Shown piece after piece: positions 15,623 through 24,459 of a stretch of 64,000 nucleotides of DNA. Each line of letters opens with the position of its first letter. Positions within the stretch are counted from its first letter, which is position 1. The translations under genes and the position numbers were made by a program. The DNA is taken from positions 1 through 64,000 of the forward strand of contig DAIOTP010000003.1 of the NCBI GenBank assembly GCA_036751905.1, read 5' to 3'. The notes below the pieces were generated by a model, which was given only the letters and a program-made list of their open reading frames with translations, was not told the DNA's origin and did no database searches. The stretch comes from T3Sed10-241 sp036751905 (GTDB lineage: Bacteria; Bacteroidota; Bacteroidia; Flavobacteriales_D; Cryomorphaceae).

Positions 15623-18148
15623 TCAGAGTTCTCCAAGATTCATGCCAATCGTGAAATGGAACTGTGACCTAGGCATACCGGGTCGACCTGGTACATCATC
15701 AAAACGCCATCCGTAATCGAGCCCCATCAAGCCAAACATAGGCAAGAATATGCGCAAACCCATGCCCGCCGATCGGTACAAGCGGAAGGGGTCAAACCGT
15801 TCAATTCCGTCAAAGGTGCTACCCGCCTCAGCGAACGTCAAGCCAAATATGGTGGCCGATGGATTCAGTGAAATGGGGTATCTCGCTTCAATGGTGTGCT
15901 TTACTACAATATTGGACCCTACAAGGGGCGATAGGCTCAGGTCATCATACCCACGAAGGGCAATCAGTTCGCGCCCGTCAAGAGCAAACCCCGCTATGGG
16001 CACCCCTCCCATATAGAAACGCTCAAAAGGAGAAATGCCTTTATCACGGTTGTAGTATCCCATAAATCCGAATCCTGAGCGGGCCATCAACACCAGCTTT
16101 GGCGCCAATTCCGTATACCATTCTGCCACAAATTTCCATTTGTAATATTCCGTCCAGCGGTTTCGGGCCTGCTCATCAATATCACCGGCGTAGTCGAGGC
16201 CATCCCAAAGACTGTAGGGTGGTGTAAGCTTCATATTGAACCGGATATTTGATCCATAACGCGGGTATATTGGATCAAAAACGCTGTTGCGGCCTATGTT
16301 GAATATGAACGAAAGGTTGTTGGAAGTACCGTTGGTCAGAGCAAAGATGCCAATACCTTGTCCGCTGGTAAAGTTGCGGATATCATAGTAGAGGTAGCTA
16401 ATCCCCGCCATAATGCTGAAGTAATCGTCAGGCCATGCCAGTCGTTTTCCTATAGATACATTGCCCCCTGTGATATAGAGTGCTTGCCGCTCGAAGCCCT
16501 CGCGCTCCTGTCGACGGGTTACACCATTGCTTTGCACAGAGTGCTGTATACCAACTGTGAGTGCATTGGGTTTTTTGCCCCCAAGCCATGGCTCGGTAAA
16601 GCTCGCATTGTAAGCCTGAAACCAGCCTCCACTGGTTTGCCCTCTGATGCTGAAGCGTTGTCCATCGCCCGAAGGAAGTGGATTCCATGCTCCTGACTTA
16701 AAGAAATCTTTGATGGCAAAATTGGTGAACGAAACGCCGACAGTGCCTACTACACGACCTGCACCCCATCCTCCTGAAAGCTCTATCTGGTCTGAGGGGC
16801 GCTCGGCTACGGTATATACAATGTCGACCGTACCGTCCTGGTCATTCTGCACCGGAGCAATATCGAAAGCCTCCGGGTCGAAATAGCCCAACTGAGCCAA
16901 TTCGCGCTGGGTACGGATAATGTCAGAGCGGCTGAAGAGGTCGCCAGGATTGGTACGGATTTCCCTTCTTATCACGTGGTCATTGGTTTTGGTATTTCCT
17001 CTGACCACAATTTTATTCACCCTGTATTGACGGCCTTCGTAAATGCGCACCTCCATGTCGATACTGTCGCGCTCCACCCTCTTTTCGACAGGAATGGCTT
17101 GGAAAGCGAGGTAACCATCGTCGAGGTACAGTGAACTCACATCGCCTCCGTTGGGATTCATAAAGAGCTTTGACTCAAACTTCTTCTTGTCATAGATTTC
17201 ACCTGGCTCTATTCCCAACACCTCACTCAGGGTGGTTGAGGTGTACTTGGTATTGCCCACCCATGATACACTCCTGTAGTAAAATTTGAACCCTTCATAG
17301 AGGTGCAGGTCAATGGCCACAGTCCCGTCTGGACGTCTATACACGCTGTCGCGCAACACTTTGGCATTTCGATACCCCTGCTCATTGAAGGAAGCAATCA
17401 GTGCTTTTTTGTCTTCCCGATACAGTTCGGGTATGAATTTGGACCTGCTGAATACACGCGTGATTTTTTTCTCCTTGGTCTTTTTCATCGACTTGCGCAT
17501 CTTCTTCTCACTCATTTCATCCACCCCATAAAAGTTGATGCTGCCTATCTTCACCTTGTTATTTTTCTCGATATTGATTACGAGGTATTCGCTGTTGGCT
17601 ACCAAGGTATCTGGGTATTGTCCAATGATTACTTCTGTGTCAAGAAAACCTTTTTCGCGGTAATGTTTGCGGATGATATTGGACGTATTGGTTACAAGAT
17701 TTTCATTCACAATGGTACCACGCACTAAATTTATCTTCTCACGGAGGGTTTCGGACTCCCCCTTAGAAACGCCTTCAAACCTAAAGCGGCTCAAGCGTGC
17801 ACGTTCCTCCAATTGAATTACAAGAAACACTTCTTTACCGCGTACTTCGCCAATGCTTATCTGAATGTTGTCAAAGAGCCTTTGCTTCCATAGGTTTTGG
17901 ATAGCCATGGAAATTTTTTCACCAGGTATGGAGATTTCCTGCCCTATTGTGAGTCCACTAAATAAGGTGATGGCTTGAGAGTCGAAATTTCGGGCACCTT
18001 CAACTGTAATTCCACCGATGATGTAATCGCGGGGATTTCTGTAATCTACGTCAAAGCTCCCTACGCCAATTTGGGCCATAGCTCCGCACATGCAAAGCAT
18101 TGCTGCGAAAAAGGTAGCAAATGACTGCCTAAATTGTAATCTGCTCAC
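15623..18148 (-). CDS. bamA: Outer-membrane protein assembly factor BamA
   Basis: About 841 residues: signal peptide (FFAAMLCMCGAMAQ), five POTRA domains over roughly residues 35-430 (for example ITVEGARNFDSQAI, INFYGVDEMSEKKM, SWVGNTKYTS, IVVRGNTKTNDHVIRREI), then a 16-strand barrel with the loop-6 motif LRGYDDLS and a C-terminal FHFTIGMNLGEL strand. BamA folds and inserts all other barrels into the outer membrane. GTG 18148 is preferred to the TTG at 18187: it starts the signal peptide, is preceded by TTGGAAAAATCA, and cuts the overlap with uppS to 20 bp. The POTRA region contains lysine-rich KKTKEKKITRV, likely a linker. Confidence 0.95.
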   Translation of the reverse strand: MSRLQFRQSFATFFAAMLCMCGAMAQIGVGSFDVDYRNPRDYIIGGITVEGARNFDSQAITLFSGLTIGQEISIPGEKISMAIQNLWKQRLFDNIQISIGEVRGKEVFLVIQLEERARLSRFRFEGVSKGESETLREKINLVRGTIVNENLVTNTSNIIRKHYREKGFLDTEVIIGQYPDTLVANSEYLVINIEKNNKVKIGSINFYGVDEMSEKKMRKSMKKTKEKKITRVFSRSKFIPELYREDKKALIASFNEQGYRNAKVLRDSVYRRPDGTVAIDLHLYEGFKFYYRSVSWVGNTKYTSTTLSEVLGIEPGEIYDKKKFESKLFMNPNGGDVSSLYLDDGYLAFQAIPVEKRVERDSIDMEVRIYEGRQYRVNKIVVRGNTKTNDHVIRREIRTNPGDLFSRSDIIRTQRELAQLGYFDPEAFDIAPVQNDQDGTVDIVYTVAERPSDQIELSGGWGAGRVVGTVGVSFTNFAIKDFFKSGAWNPLPSGDGQRFSIRGQTSGGWFQAYNASFTEPWLGGKKPNALTVGIQHSVQSNGVTRRQEREGFERQALYITGGNVSIGKRLAWPDDYFSIMAGISYLYYDIRNFTSGQGIGIFALTNGTSNNLSFIFNIGRNSVFDPIYPRYGSNIRFNMKLTPPYSLWDGLDYAGDIDEQARNRWTEYYKWKFVAEWYTELAPKLVLMARSGFGFMGYYNRDKGISPFERFYMGGVPIAGFALDGRELIALRGYDDLSLSPLVGSNIVVKHTIEARYPISLNPSATIFGLTFAEAGSTFDGIERFDPFRLYRSAGMGLRIFLPMFGLMGLDYGWRFDDVPGRPGMPRSQFHFTIGMNLGEL

Positions 18149-18872
18149 TGATTTTTCCAAACCTTCTTTCTCTGTTTTGATAGGCAATTACGGCCTCGTA
18201 AAAATGTTCTCGTGTAAAGTCTGGCCAAAGGGTATCGGTAAAATACAACTCACTGTAAGCAATTTGCCAAAGCAAAAAATTACTGATCCGCTTTTCCCCG
18301 CTGGTTCGAATAAGAAGCTCAGGGTCTGGAACATCACAAGTTTCCAGGTAATGGCTTATGGTATCAGCAGTAATGTCTTCGGGTGCTATGTTTCCTTGTT
18401 TTACATCCTCTGCTATGCGCTTTACCGCTTTGGTGATTTCCCATCGCGCGCTGTAGCTCAGCGCCAAAATTACCGTAACACGGCTGTATCGGCTTGTGCG
18501 TTCTATGGCAGCTTCCAAAGCTTTTCGACACTTTTTTGGCAGCAATTGCAGGTCACCGATGGCCATAAGGCGCACTTCGCGCTCTTCAAGTTCATCAATT
18601 TCTTTTACAATAGTTTGCACGAGAAGATCCATCAAGGCACTGACTTCCTCCATAGGTCTGTTCCAGTTCTCAGTGCTGAATGCATACAAGGTGAGGTATT
18701 TTACACCCAGCTCCCCTGCACCGGCAAGCGCTTCACGCACACCATTCACGCCATTCATATGGCCGTATACACGCGCTTCCCCATGGTTTTTGGCCCAGCG
18801 CCCGTTGCCGTCCATAATTACGGCAACGTGCTGTGGAATGCGGTCATTGTCTATTTGATGTCTGAGACTCAT
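18129..18872 (-). CDS. uppS: Undecaprenyl (polyprenyl) diphosphate synthase
   Basis: 247 residues. Cis-prenyltransferase that builds the C55 lipid carrier for peptidoglycan and glycans from farnesyl diphosphate and isopentenyl diphosphate. The catalytic Asp sits in HVAVIMDGNGRWAK near residue 20; TLYAFSTENWNRP, ALSYSARWEI and the C-terminal PDPELLIRTSGEKRISNFLLWQ are all intact. It overlaps bamA, fixing the pair as one transcription unit, and follows porG. Confidence 0.97.
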   Translation of the reverse strand: MSLRHQIDNDRIPQHVAVIMDGNGRWAKNHGEARVYGHMNGVNGVREALAGAGELGVKYLTLYAFSTENWNRPMEEVSALMDLLVQTIVKEIDELEEREVRLMAIGDLQLLPKKCRKALEAAIERTSRYSRVTVILALSYSARWEITKAVKRIAEDVKQGNIAPEDITADTISHYLETCDVPDPELLIRTSGEKRISNFLLWQIAYSELYFTDTLWPDFTREHFYEAVIAYQNRERRFGKISEQITI

Positions 18873-18917
18873 TGTAAGCGTGCGTAAAGGTCTTAAAAAT
18901 CGGCCATATCCAAAAAA

Positions 18918-19748
18918 CTAGTTCAATGCCGAGGGGCACTTAATGCGGGGCTTGCCAATTTTCCATGTAAGCATTGCACCGCCAAAGAAGTAGTAGTCGT
19001 TTCGGTTGGTTTCGCCGCGCTGTGCACCTGCATTTGTACCCTCTGGCCCTAAGGGAGCGAGACTGCGATCGGCCATGATGGCCGCCAAAGGTCCGTTTTG
19101 ATCTTCGAGCAGAACAGGATCAACGTAGGTGGTGCTCACATCGTCGAGGTAATCGGTCCAGGTGCGCCGAAGTCCCCATTCAATAGCTCCGCCAAGGTTT
19201 TTCCAAATATTGAATTTGATACCAATACCCAGTGGGAGGCTCACCTGGGTGAGGGCGTAGCGGTCTTCAAAACCGTCGATCCCTTGCCCTTCGGTTCCGA
19301 GGGGTTGCAAATCGACCCAGCGGTTACTAAACTGCGCCTGTGGATTGAACCGAAAAATAGAAAACCCAATAAAAAGGTAAGGTGAATAAGGTCTGTTGGG
19401 ATCGCCTATTTCGTAACTAAAAAAGTTGAGCTCCACTTGCGTACTCACCTCGAAAATGTCGCTGCGAAAAGAGAGGTTGCGGTTGCGTTGCCATTCACTG
19501 TCTGAATTGGCATCGTCTGCATAAATTTGGGCGTAAAGCGCTGAAGCCTTAAAAGCCCAACGGTCTGAGAAATTGTATCGGTAGATCAGGCCTCCGCCCA
19601 AATCAAGTTGTTGGGGTACATGGCTGTAGGGATTTATATCACCGATGTAGTATGCCTGTAGCACCATACCCCCTACCTCGTGGTACTGCCCACGCACGGC
19701 AAAAGACATGCAAGCCATCACAGAAACCAAAAGCAAGCGATTCACCAT
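18918..19748 (-). CDS. porG: Type IX secretion outer-membrane protein PorG (DUF6089)
   Basis: 276 residues, signal peptide (MVNRLLLVSVMACMSFAVRGQ) and an eight-strand-type outer-membrane barrel pattern: YHEVGGMVLQAYYIGDIN at the mature start and GGGLIYRYNFSDRWAFKA next. These match the DUF6089/PorG family, an outer-membrane component linked to the periplasmic ring of the type IX system. The position upstream of uppS-bamA and downstream of nadK is, as I remember, typical. It supports that the secreted proteins in this window have a functional exporter. Confidence 0.88.
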   Translation of the reverse strand: MVNRLLLVSVMACMSFAVRGQYHEVGGMVLQAYYIGDINPYSHVPQQLDLGGGLIYRYNFSDRWAFKASALYAQIYADDANSDSEWQRNRNLSFRSDIFEVSTQVELNFFSYEIGDPNRPYSPYLFIGFSIFRFNPQAQFSNRWVDLQPLGTEGQGIDGFEDRYALTQVSLPLGIGIKFNIWKNLGGAIEWGLRRTWTDYLDDVSTTYVDPVLLEDQNGPLAAIMADRSLAPLGPEGTNAGAQRGETNRNDYYFFGGAMLTWKIGKPRIKCPSALN

Positions 19749-19792
19749 TACTAAGCGTGCTTGATCGTCATTTATTGTACAACTCCGGGGTT

Positions 19793-19800
19793 CAAAGTTA
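19793..19800 (-). promoter_or_regulatory. Putative -7 element upstream of porG
   Basis: On the minus strand TAACTTTG matches TAnnTTTG, 44 bases before the porG ATG and just past the end of nadK. It suggests porG-uppS-bamA can be transcribed without nadK. No clear -33 TTG. Confidence 0.4.
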
Positions 19801-19814
19801 GCACCTTTACAGGG

Positions 19815-20693
19815 TTAATTGCGTTTGTCATAACCCCAGGCCATTTTGTTGCGCAAGGTGTTCAAAAAACTGTGGCCTTCGGGTTGGATAATATACAAGT
19901 TGAAGGGTGCTTTGCGGATTTGCAGGCGCTCATTGGCGTGAATTTCCATTGGGCGGCTGTCGAGCGTAAGCAAAAATGATTCGCTGCGGCCCGATGCTGT
20001 GATGACCAAGGTTGCATCACTGGGTACTACCACAGGGCGCACATTCAGATTGTGCGGGGCAATGGGCGTAATGACAAAAGCACCGGATCCCGGCATCACT
20101 ATGGGCCCACCACAACTCAATGAATACGCAGTACTTCCAGTGGCGGTGCTCACTATGAGCCCATCGGCCCAATAGCTGTTGAGTGATTCACCATTCACCT
20201 CTACGTCAATGCGTATCATGGAGGCGCTGTCCTTTTTGAGCACGGTAAGTTCGTTCAATGCGAAATTGGTGGGTGCATAAAGCTTTCGTTCGCTTTCAAG
20301 GCACAGCAAGGTCCGTGCCTCGGTGCGCAATTTGCCGGAAAGGCAATCATCACATACAGCCTGCATTTCATCAATGGTGGCGCTCGATATAAAGCCCAAC
20401 CTGCCGGTATTGATGCCAATAACGGGCACGCATGAGTCACCAATAAGGGTGGCTGTATCGAGCAGGGTACCATCACCTCCCACACTTACCAAAAAAGCAA
20501 ATGATTTTATGTCGACATTGGCCCTGTTGAATATAGGGCAACCCTCAGGAAGCCATCCCGCGCGAGAAAGGTACACGGCATAGCGCTCATAGATGGCAAC
20601 CTCAAAGCCCCTTCGCTTCATGGATTCAATCAATGCAGGCATTTCAGCGTTCAGCGGGTTGTCGAGGGCCTTACCGTAAATGGCAATTTTCAT
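19815..20693 (-). CDS. nadK: NAD kinase
   Basis: 292 residues. Phosphorylates NAD to NADP with ATP in the cytoplasm. The GGDGT motif (VSVGGDGTLLDTA, near residue 67), the INTGRLGFIS segment, the NELTV active-site motif and the glycine-rich GLIVSTATGSTAYSLSCGGP are all present. The ATG at 20693 shares its A with the stop of the upstream Omp85-like gene (TGATG), so translation is coupled. Confidence 0.96.
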   Translation of the reverse strand: MKIAIYGKALDNPLNAEMPALIESMKRRGFEVAIYERYAVYLSRAGWLPEGCPIFNRANVDIKSFAFLVSVGGDGTLLDTATLIGDSCVPVIGINTGRLGFISSATIDEMQAVCDDCLSGKLRTEARTLLCLESERKLYAPTNFALNELTVLKKDSASMIRIDVEVNGESLNSYWADGLIVSTATGSTAYSLSCGGPIVMPGSGAFVITPIAPHNLNVRPVVVPSDATLVITASGRSESFLLTLDSRPMEIHANERLQIRKAPFNLYIIQPEGHSFLNTLRNKMAWGYDKRN

Positions 20694-22102
20694 CAAAATG
20701 CTTGTTTAAATTCCACAAAGACTGCTGCACGGCCCAGGGCATTTAAAGACCCTTCAACGCGCACAACTTTGTCATAGTAGGTTACCAGATCGAGTCCCAA
20801 ACCCACGCTGTAAAGGTATTCATTCACCAGTGAATTGGCATCAGCGTAAAGCGGGCCATGCACATAGCCTGCGTCAAAAAACAAATTGGCATACAGTGAC
20901 ACGAAAGTTTCGCTAAACTGTGAAGGCACGTAGGGAATGCTGAAAGTTTTGGGCTTGAGCACCTGATACTTAAGGTTGGTCTGCACAAGGCCAAACCGAG
21001 AGCCATCGATCACAAAAAGTTCGTAACCTCTTACCTCATGGTTGTATCCCAAAGCATTAACAAGATAATAAGGCGGTTCGCTCCAATTTACCTTTCCGGT
21101 AAAAGCGTGTGCAACGAACCAGCGATCAGCCAGCTTGTGGTGATGACGGTAGCTCACCTGGGTGGTGAAGAGGTTGAGCCCGTTGTTGCCTTCAAATCCA
21201 AAACCATCTTGTTGAAAAAGCGCGTAGAGGAGCATTCCCTTAAGCGGATACCGATGGTAATCACGGGTATCATGGGTAATGACGTAACTGGCGCGCATAA
21301 AGCGGGTGTTGGAGAGTCCTCCCCTGAGGTAATTGAAGTTCAGTATGGGAACGGTATCGTTCACAGTAACTTGCTGCATACTGAGGTTGAAGCGGTGTAC
21401 GGTAAAGATATTTTCACGGTATGAGAGGCCGACACGGTACTCCCACCACCTCCTCGCTTTGTCCTCGGGGTTGTTGTAAAACAGCCTTTGGTTATCAAAA
21501 GTATTCCAAACCAACTCGTTATTTTCAAAATAACCTGCGGCCATTTCGAGCCCAAGGGTTTGCCTGCGGTTGAGGTTGGGCCATGAGTACTGCGCGCTAA
21601 ATCGCTTGGTGTATCCGAAGCGCGCTACCATAGACAGCCTGTGGTTGAGGCCTCTAAAATTATCGTGCTTTAGGGATACCCCATAATTGAGCCACCGCAG
21701 TTCTTTGTTTTTCCACCATGTGTTGAAATTGGTTTCGGCTATTTGCAAAATGGGTGCCGGATAGATATACAAACGCTCCTGCACTGTGAAAAGCACAATG
21801 ACCACATTGTCGCCCACCACCAAAACATCTGTTTCCACAAAATTAAACAGTGCAAGGTTCATGATATTGTTTTTGCTCTGCTCAACGGCTGCTACCAAAT
21901 TACTGATAAACAACTGATCACCTCCCTTAAAAGTGAGTTCCCTACTGATAATGCGTTCGCGCGTTTTGGCATTTCCTTCAAAAAGTACATCGGCAATGGT
22001 GACGACCTCATTGCTGTCGATTCGCAATGGCGTCACCTCTTGTGCTGAGGCATGCCATACACCCGAGCAAAGCAAGAGGGCCAGGCTCAACAAGCGCGGC
22101 AT
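20693..22102 (-). CDS. Omp85-family outer-membrane protein with a single POTRA-like domain
   Basis: About 469 residues: signal peptide (MPRLLSLALLLCSGVWHASAQ), one POTRA-like domain around residues 35-110 (VTIADVLFEGNAKTRERII with NIMNLALFNFVETD), then a barrel that carries the Omp85 loop-6 motif EVRGYELF near residue 370 and ends in an aromatic C-terminal strand (VFVEFKQAF). Omp85 proteins insert or secrete proteins at the outer membrane; this short form resembles neither BamA nor TamA fully, and its client is unknown. It sits between a CBS protein and nadK with 10 bp and 1 bp junctions, so it is part of that operon. ATG 22102 is chosen over an in-frame TTG at 22108. Confidence 0.82.
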   Translation of the reverse strand: MPRLLSLALLLCSGVWHASAQEVTPLRIDSNEVVTIADVLFEGNAKTRERIISRELTFKGGDQLFISNLVAAVEQSKNNIMNLALFNFVETDVLVVGDNVVIVLFTVQERLYIYPAPILQIAETNFNTWWKNKELRWLNYGVSLKHDNFRGLNHRLSMVARFGYTKRFSAQYSWPNLNRRQTLGLEMAAGYFENNELVWNTFDNQRLFYNNPEDKARRWWEYRVGLSYRENIFTVHRFNLSMQQVTVNDTVPILNFNYLRGGLSNTRFMRASYVITHDTRDYHRYPLKGMLLYALFQQDGFGFEGNNGLNLFTTQVSYRHHHKLADRWFVAHAFTGKVNWSEPPYYLVNALGYNHEVRGYELFVIDGSRFGLVQTNLKYQVLKPKTFSIPYVPSQFSETFVSLYANLFFDAGYVHGPLYADANSLVNEYLYSVGLGLDLVTYYDKVVRVEGSLNALGRAAVFVEFKQAF

Positions 22103-22112
22103 AGGCAAAAAT

Positions 22113-22775
22113 TTAAGTATTCAGAAAGCGCATGAGCTCATCATAGCGGCTGCGCAGGGTTTCACCATACTCCGATTCCTGGAAGCTGGCACTGATTACG
22201 TAATCGTAGCGGTTGAAGGTTTGAATTACACCATCTACATTGTTGCGGTTCAGTTTTAAAGTCACTTCCATTTTTGTGGAATCAGGGGTGGATGTTACGT
22301 TCGCACTGAGTATCCGTGTATCATTGCTCTCCACGATTTGGGCTATCTCCGAAAGGCTGTAATCTTTCTCGTGCACCTCAAGAACGATGATGGCACCCGC
22401 CTCATTGATGGCGGCTATTTTTGAAAGCTCACGCACAAGACAGTAAATGCTCACTACCCCTACGTAGGTGCCTCGGGTATCGACAATGGGAATTGCGCTC
22501 AACTGAAAATCAGCAGCCGTCTTGACCAGTTCGTATACGTGCTTGTCTTGCAGTACGAACACCTGCTCAAGGTGCTCCTTCATTTCCCGCAAGGGCGCCT
22601 CGTGGTCATTTATTTCATAAATAGAGGTATCCGAAATGAGCCCCAACAATTGGTTGTTCTCCACCACAGGTAGGTGGGTCATTTTGTACTCATCGAGCAA
22701 TTGCATGGCAAAAAGGCCATTGTCACCCCCGTCGAGGGTGGGAATTTCATCGCTTATCAGGTCGCCTGCGCGCAT
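22113..22775 (-). CDS. CBS-domain protein
   Basis: About 220 residues with two CBS motifs in tandem (roughly residues 5-60 MTHLPVVENNQLLGLISD and 70-130 LSAIPIVDTRGTYVGVVS) followed by an ACT-like C-terminal part (GAIIVLEVHEKDYSLSEIAQIVESNDTRI). CBS pairs bind adenine nucleotides and the ACT-like half suggests ligand sensing; what it controls is unknown. The ATG at 22775 begins the CBS fold; an in-frame ATG at 22862 would overlap the divergent pdxJ start. First gene of the leftward run. Confidence 0.85.
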   Translation of the reverse strand: MRAGDLISDEIPTLDGGDNGLFAMQLLDEYKMTHLPVVENNQLLGLISDTSIYEINDHEAPLREMKEHLEQVFVLQDKHVYELVKTAADFQLSAIPIVDTRGTYVGVVSIYCLVRELSKIAAINEAGAIIVLEVHEKDYSLSEIAQIVESNDTRILSANVTSTPDSTKMEVTLKLNRNNVDGVIQTFNRYDYVISASFQESEYGETLRSRYDELMRFLNT

Positions 22776-22814
22776 ATTGAAGTTGGTATTGAACAAAGGG
22801 CGTGGTTTTAACTT

Positions 22815-22822
22815 TACTTTTG
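22815..22822 (+). promoter_or_regulatory. Putative pdxJ promoter
   Basis: TACTTTTG fits the TAnnTTTG -7 element; a TTG at 22789-22791 lies 23 bases upstream as a possible -33 element. It sits in the short divergent region between the CBS gene and pdxJ. Confidence 0.45.
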
Positions 22823-22855
22823 CAGCGCCCGAGGGCGCAATATAGGCAGAAATCA

Positions 22856-23569
22856 ATGACAAAACTAAGTGTAAACGTCAACAAGATAGCAACCTTGCGC
22901 AATGCGCGCGGAGGCAACAATCCCAATTTAGAACGCGTGGTACGCGACTGTCAGCGCTTTGGAGCGCAAGGTATCACCATACACCCCCGGCCTGACGAAC
23001 GCCATATCACTACACGTGATGTATACAATTTAAAGGCCATTGTCACTACCGAGTACAACATTGAAGGCTATCCCGACGAGCGGTACATGAAGCTCGTTGC
23101 CGATACCCGACCAGAGCAGGCCACTTTGGTCCCCGACCCTCCGGGTGTGCTCACAAGCAATGCGGGTTGGGATACGCGAAAACACCGCAACATGCTGAGC
23201 GAGGTTGTTTCAGAGCTCAAAAGTTTTGGTTGCAGGGTATCCATATTTGTTGATCCCGATGAAGCCTTGGTAGAGGGTGCAGCCGAATGTGGAGCAAGCC
23301 GCATAGAGCTGTATACAGAGCCTTATGCTGAAGCCTTTACGGCAAATAAGGAAGCAGCCATAGCTCCATACATACGCGCAGCCCATGTGGCCACTGCGTG
23401 CAATCTGGGCATCAATGCCGGCCACGACCTCAACCTCGACAACTTGCGCTACTTTCACCAAAGGATTGCCGGCCTGCTTGAGGTATCAATAGGCCATGCC
23501 CTCGTGTGTGATGCATTGTACCTGGGTTTAGAGAATTCGATAAAACTCTATCTCAAAGAACTGCGATGA
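22856..23569 (+). CDS. pdxJ: Pyridoxine 5'-phosphate synthase
   Basis: 237 residues. Condenses 1-deoxyxylulose 5-phosphate with 3-amino-2-oxopropyl phosphate to make pyridoxine phosphate (DXP-dependent vitamin B6 route). Family marks are KLSVNVNKIATLRNARGG, the catalytic HPRPDERHI, PEQATLVPDPPG, and NAGHDLNLDNL near the C-terminus. ATG 22856 starts the conserved strand. The stop overlaps the next ATG (ATGA), coupling it to the alpha/beta hydrolase. Confidence 0.97.
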   Translation: MTKLSVNVNKIATLRNARGGNNPNLERVVRDCQRFGAQGITIHPRPDERHITTRDVYNLKAIVTTEYNIEGYPDERYMKLVADTRPEQATLVPDPPGVLTSNAGWDTRKHRNMLSEVVSELKSFGCRVSIFVDPDEALVEGAAECGASRIELYTEPYAEAFTANKEAAIAPYIRAAHVATACNLGINAGHDLNLDNLRYFHQRIAGLLEVSIGHALVCDALYLGLENSIKLYLKELR

Positions 23570-24324
23570 AACTACATTTCCAAAAATACGGTGAAGGTGC
23601 TCCCTTGGTGATACTTCATGGGCTATTCGGATCGGCCGACAATTGGGCCACTCTGGGTAAAAAATTGGCGAATTTCTACACGGTATACCTCATTGATCAA
23701 CGCAACCACGGCCGATCGCCACATGCCGAAGAATTTACCTATGATGTGCTCGCAGCCGATATTTACGGTTGGCTGAACGAACAGAATTTGAGCAAAGTTA
23801 GCTTCGTAGGGCACTCCATGGGTGGTAAAACGGCCATGCGTTTCGCTCAACTTTACCCTGACATGCTACACAGGCTGGTCGTAGTTGATATTGGGGTAAA
23901 GCAGTACCCTATGCACCACGGGCCTGTATTAGAAGGCCTAAAGGCCGTTGATTTGGCCAAACTCAACTCGCGTACCGAAGCCGACGAGGCCATGCAAGCG
24001 CACATCCCTGACTTTGCTACCCGGCAATTTTTGCTGAAAAGCTTATACAGGGTAGACAAAGAACAATTTGGATGGCGACTCAACATCGTTGCGCTCGAAA
24101 AGGCCATGCCCGACATTCTCGCAGCCTTGCCCGACACAGAGGTCGATATTCCCGCACTGTTCGTGGGCGGCACAAAAAGTGATTACATTAAACCGGAGGA
24201 TAAGAACGAAATTTCTCAGATTTTCACACATGCCCAATTCAAAGAACTCCCTGCTGGTCATTGGATTCACGCTGAAGACCCAGACGGATTGGAAAATATT
24301 TTAAGAAATTTTGTAACTGGATAA
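23566..24324 (+). CDS. Alpha/beta-fold hydrolase (YbfF esterase-like)
   Basis: 252 residues. LHGLFGSADNW forms the oxyanion hole, GHSMGGKTAM carries the nucleophile Ser near residue 87, and the catalytic His is in LPAGHWIHAEDP near the C-terminus; the acid is probably the Asp in GTKSDYIKP. The layout matches YbfF-like esterases acting on short acyl esters; the natural substrate is unknown. Co-translated with pdxJ, and followed by a strong terminator. Confidence 0.9.
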   Translation: MKLHFQKYGEGAPLVILHGLFGSADNWATLGKKLANFYTVYLIDQRNHGRSPHAEEFTYDVLAADIYGWLNEQNLSKVSFVGHSMGGKTAMRFAQLYPDMLHRLVVVDIGVKQYPMHHGPVLEGLKAVDLAKLNSRTEADEAMQAHIPDFATRQFLLKSLYRVDKEQFGWRLNIVALEKAMPDILAALPDTEVDIPALFVGGTKSDYIKPEDKNEISQIFTHAQFKELPAGHWIHAEDPDGLENILRNFVTG

Positions 24325-24383
24325 TCTCCGATGGCGTATATGCCTCGGATTTCATTAATAAGGTTTAATTGGTGATTACGGAG

Positions 24384-24409
24384 AAGGGCCGACTAAAGAG
24401 TCGGCCCTT
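24384..24409. terminator. Strong bidirectional terminator
   Basis: An 11-bp perfect stem (AAGGGCCGACT / AGTCGGCCCTT) with a 4-base loop AAAG, followed by TTTCT on the plus strand; the mirrored strand also gives a T-rich end. It separates the rightward pdxJ-hydrolase pair from the leftward secreted PLD gene. Confidence 0.85.
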
Positions 24410-24459
24410 TTCTGTGTTCATTATTTTGACCCTGCTTAAGGCAGTGCCGGGGAGAAAAA

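Noticed and set aside
18090..18887. 265-codon plus-strand open frame
   Set aside because: Antisense to uppS and the bamA start; the uppS motifs decide the coding strand.
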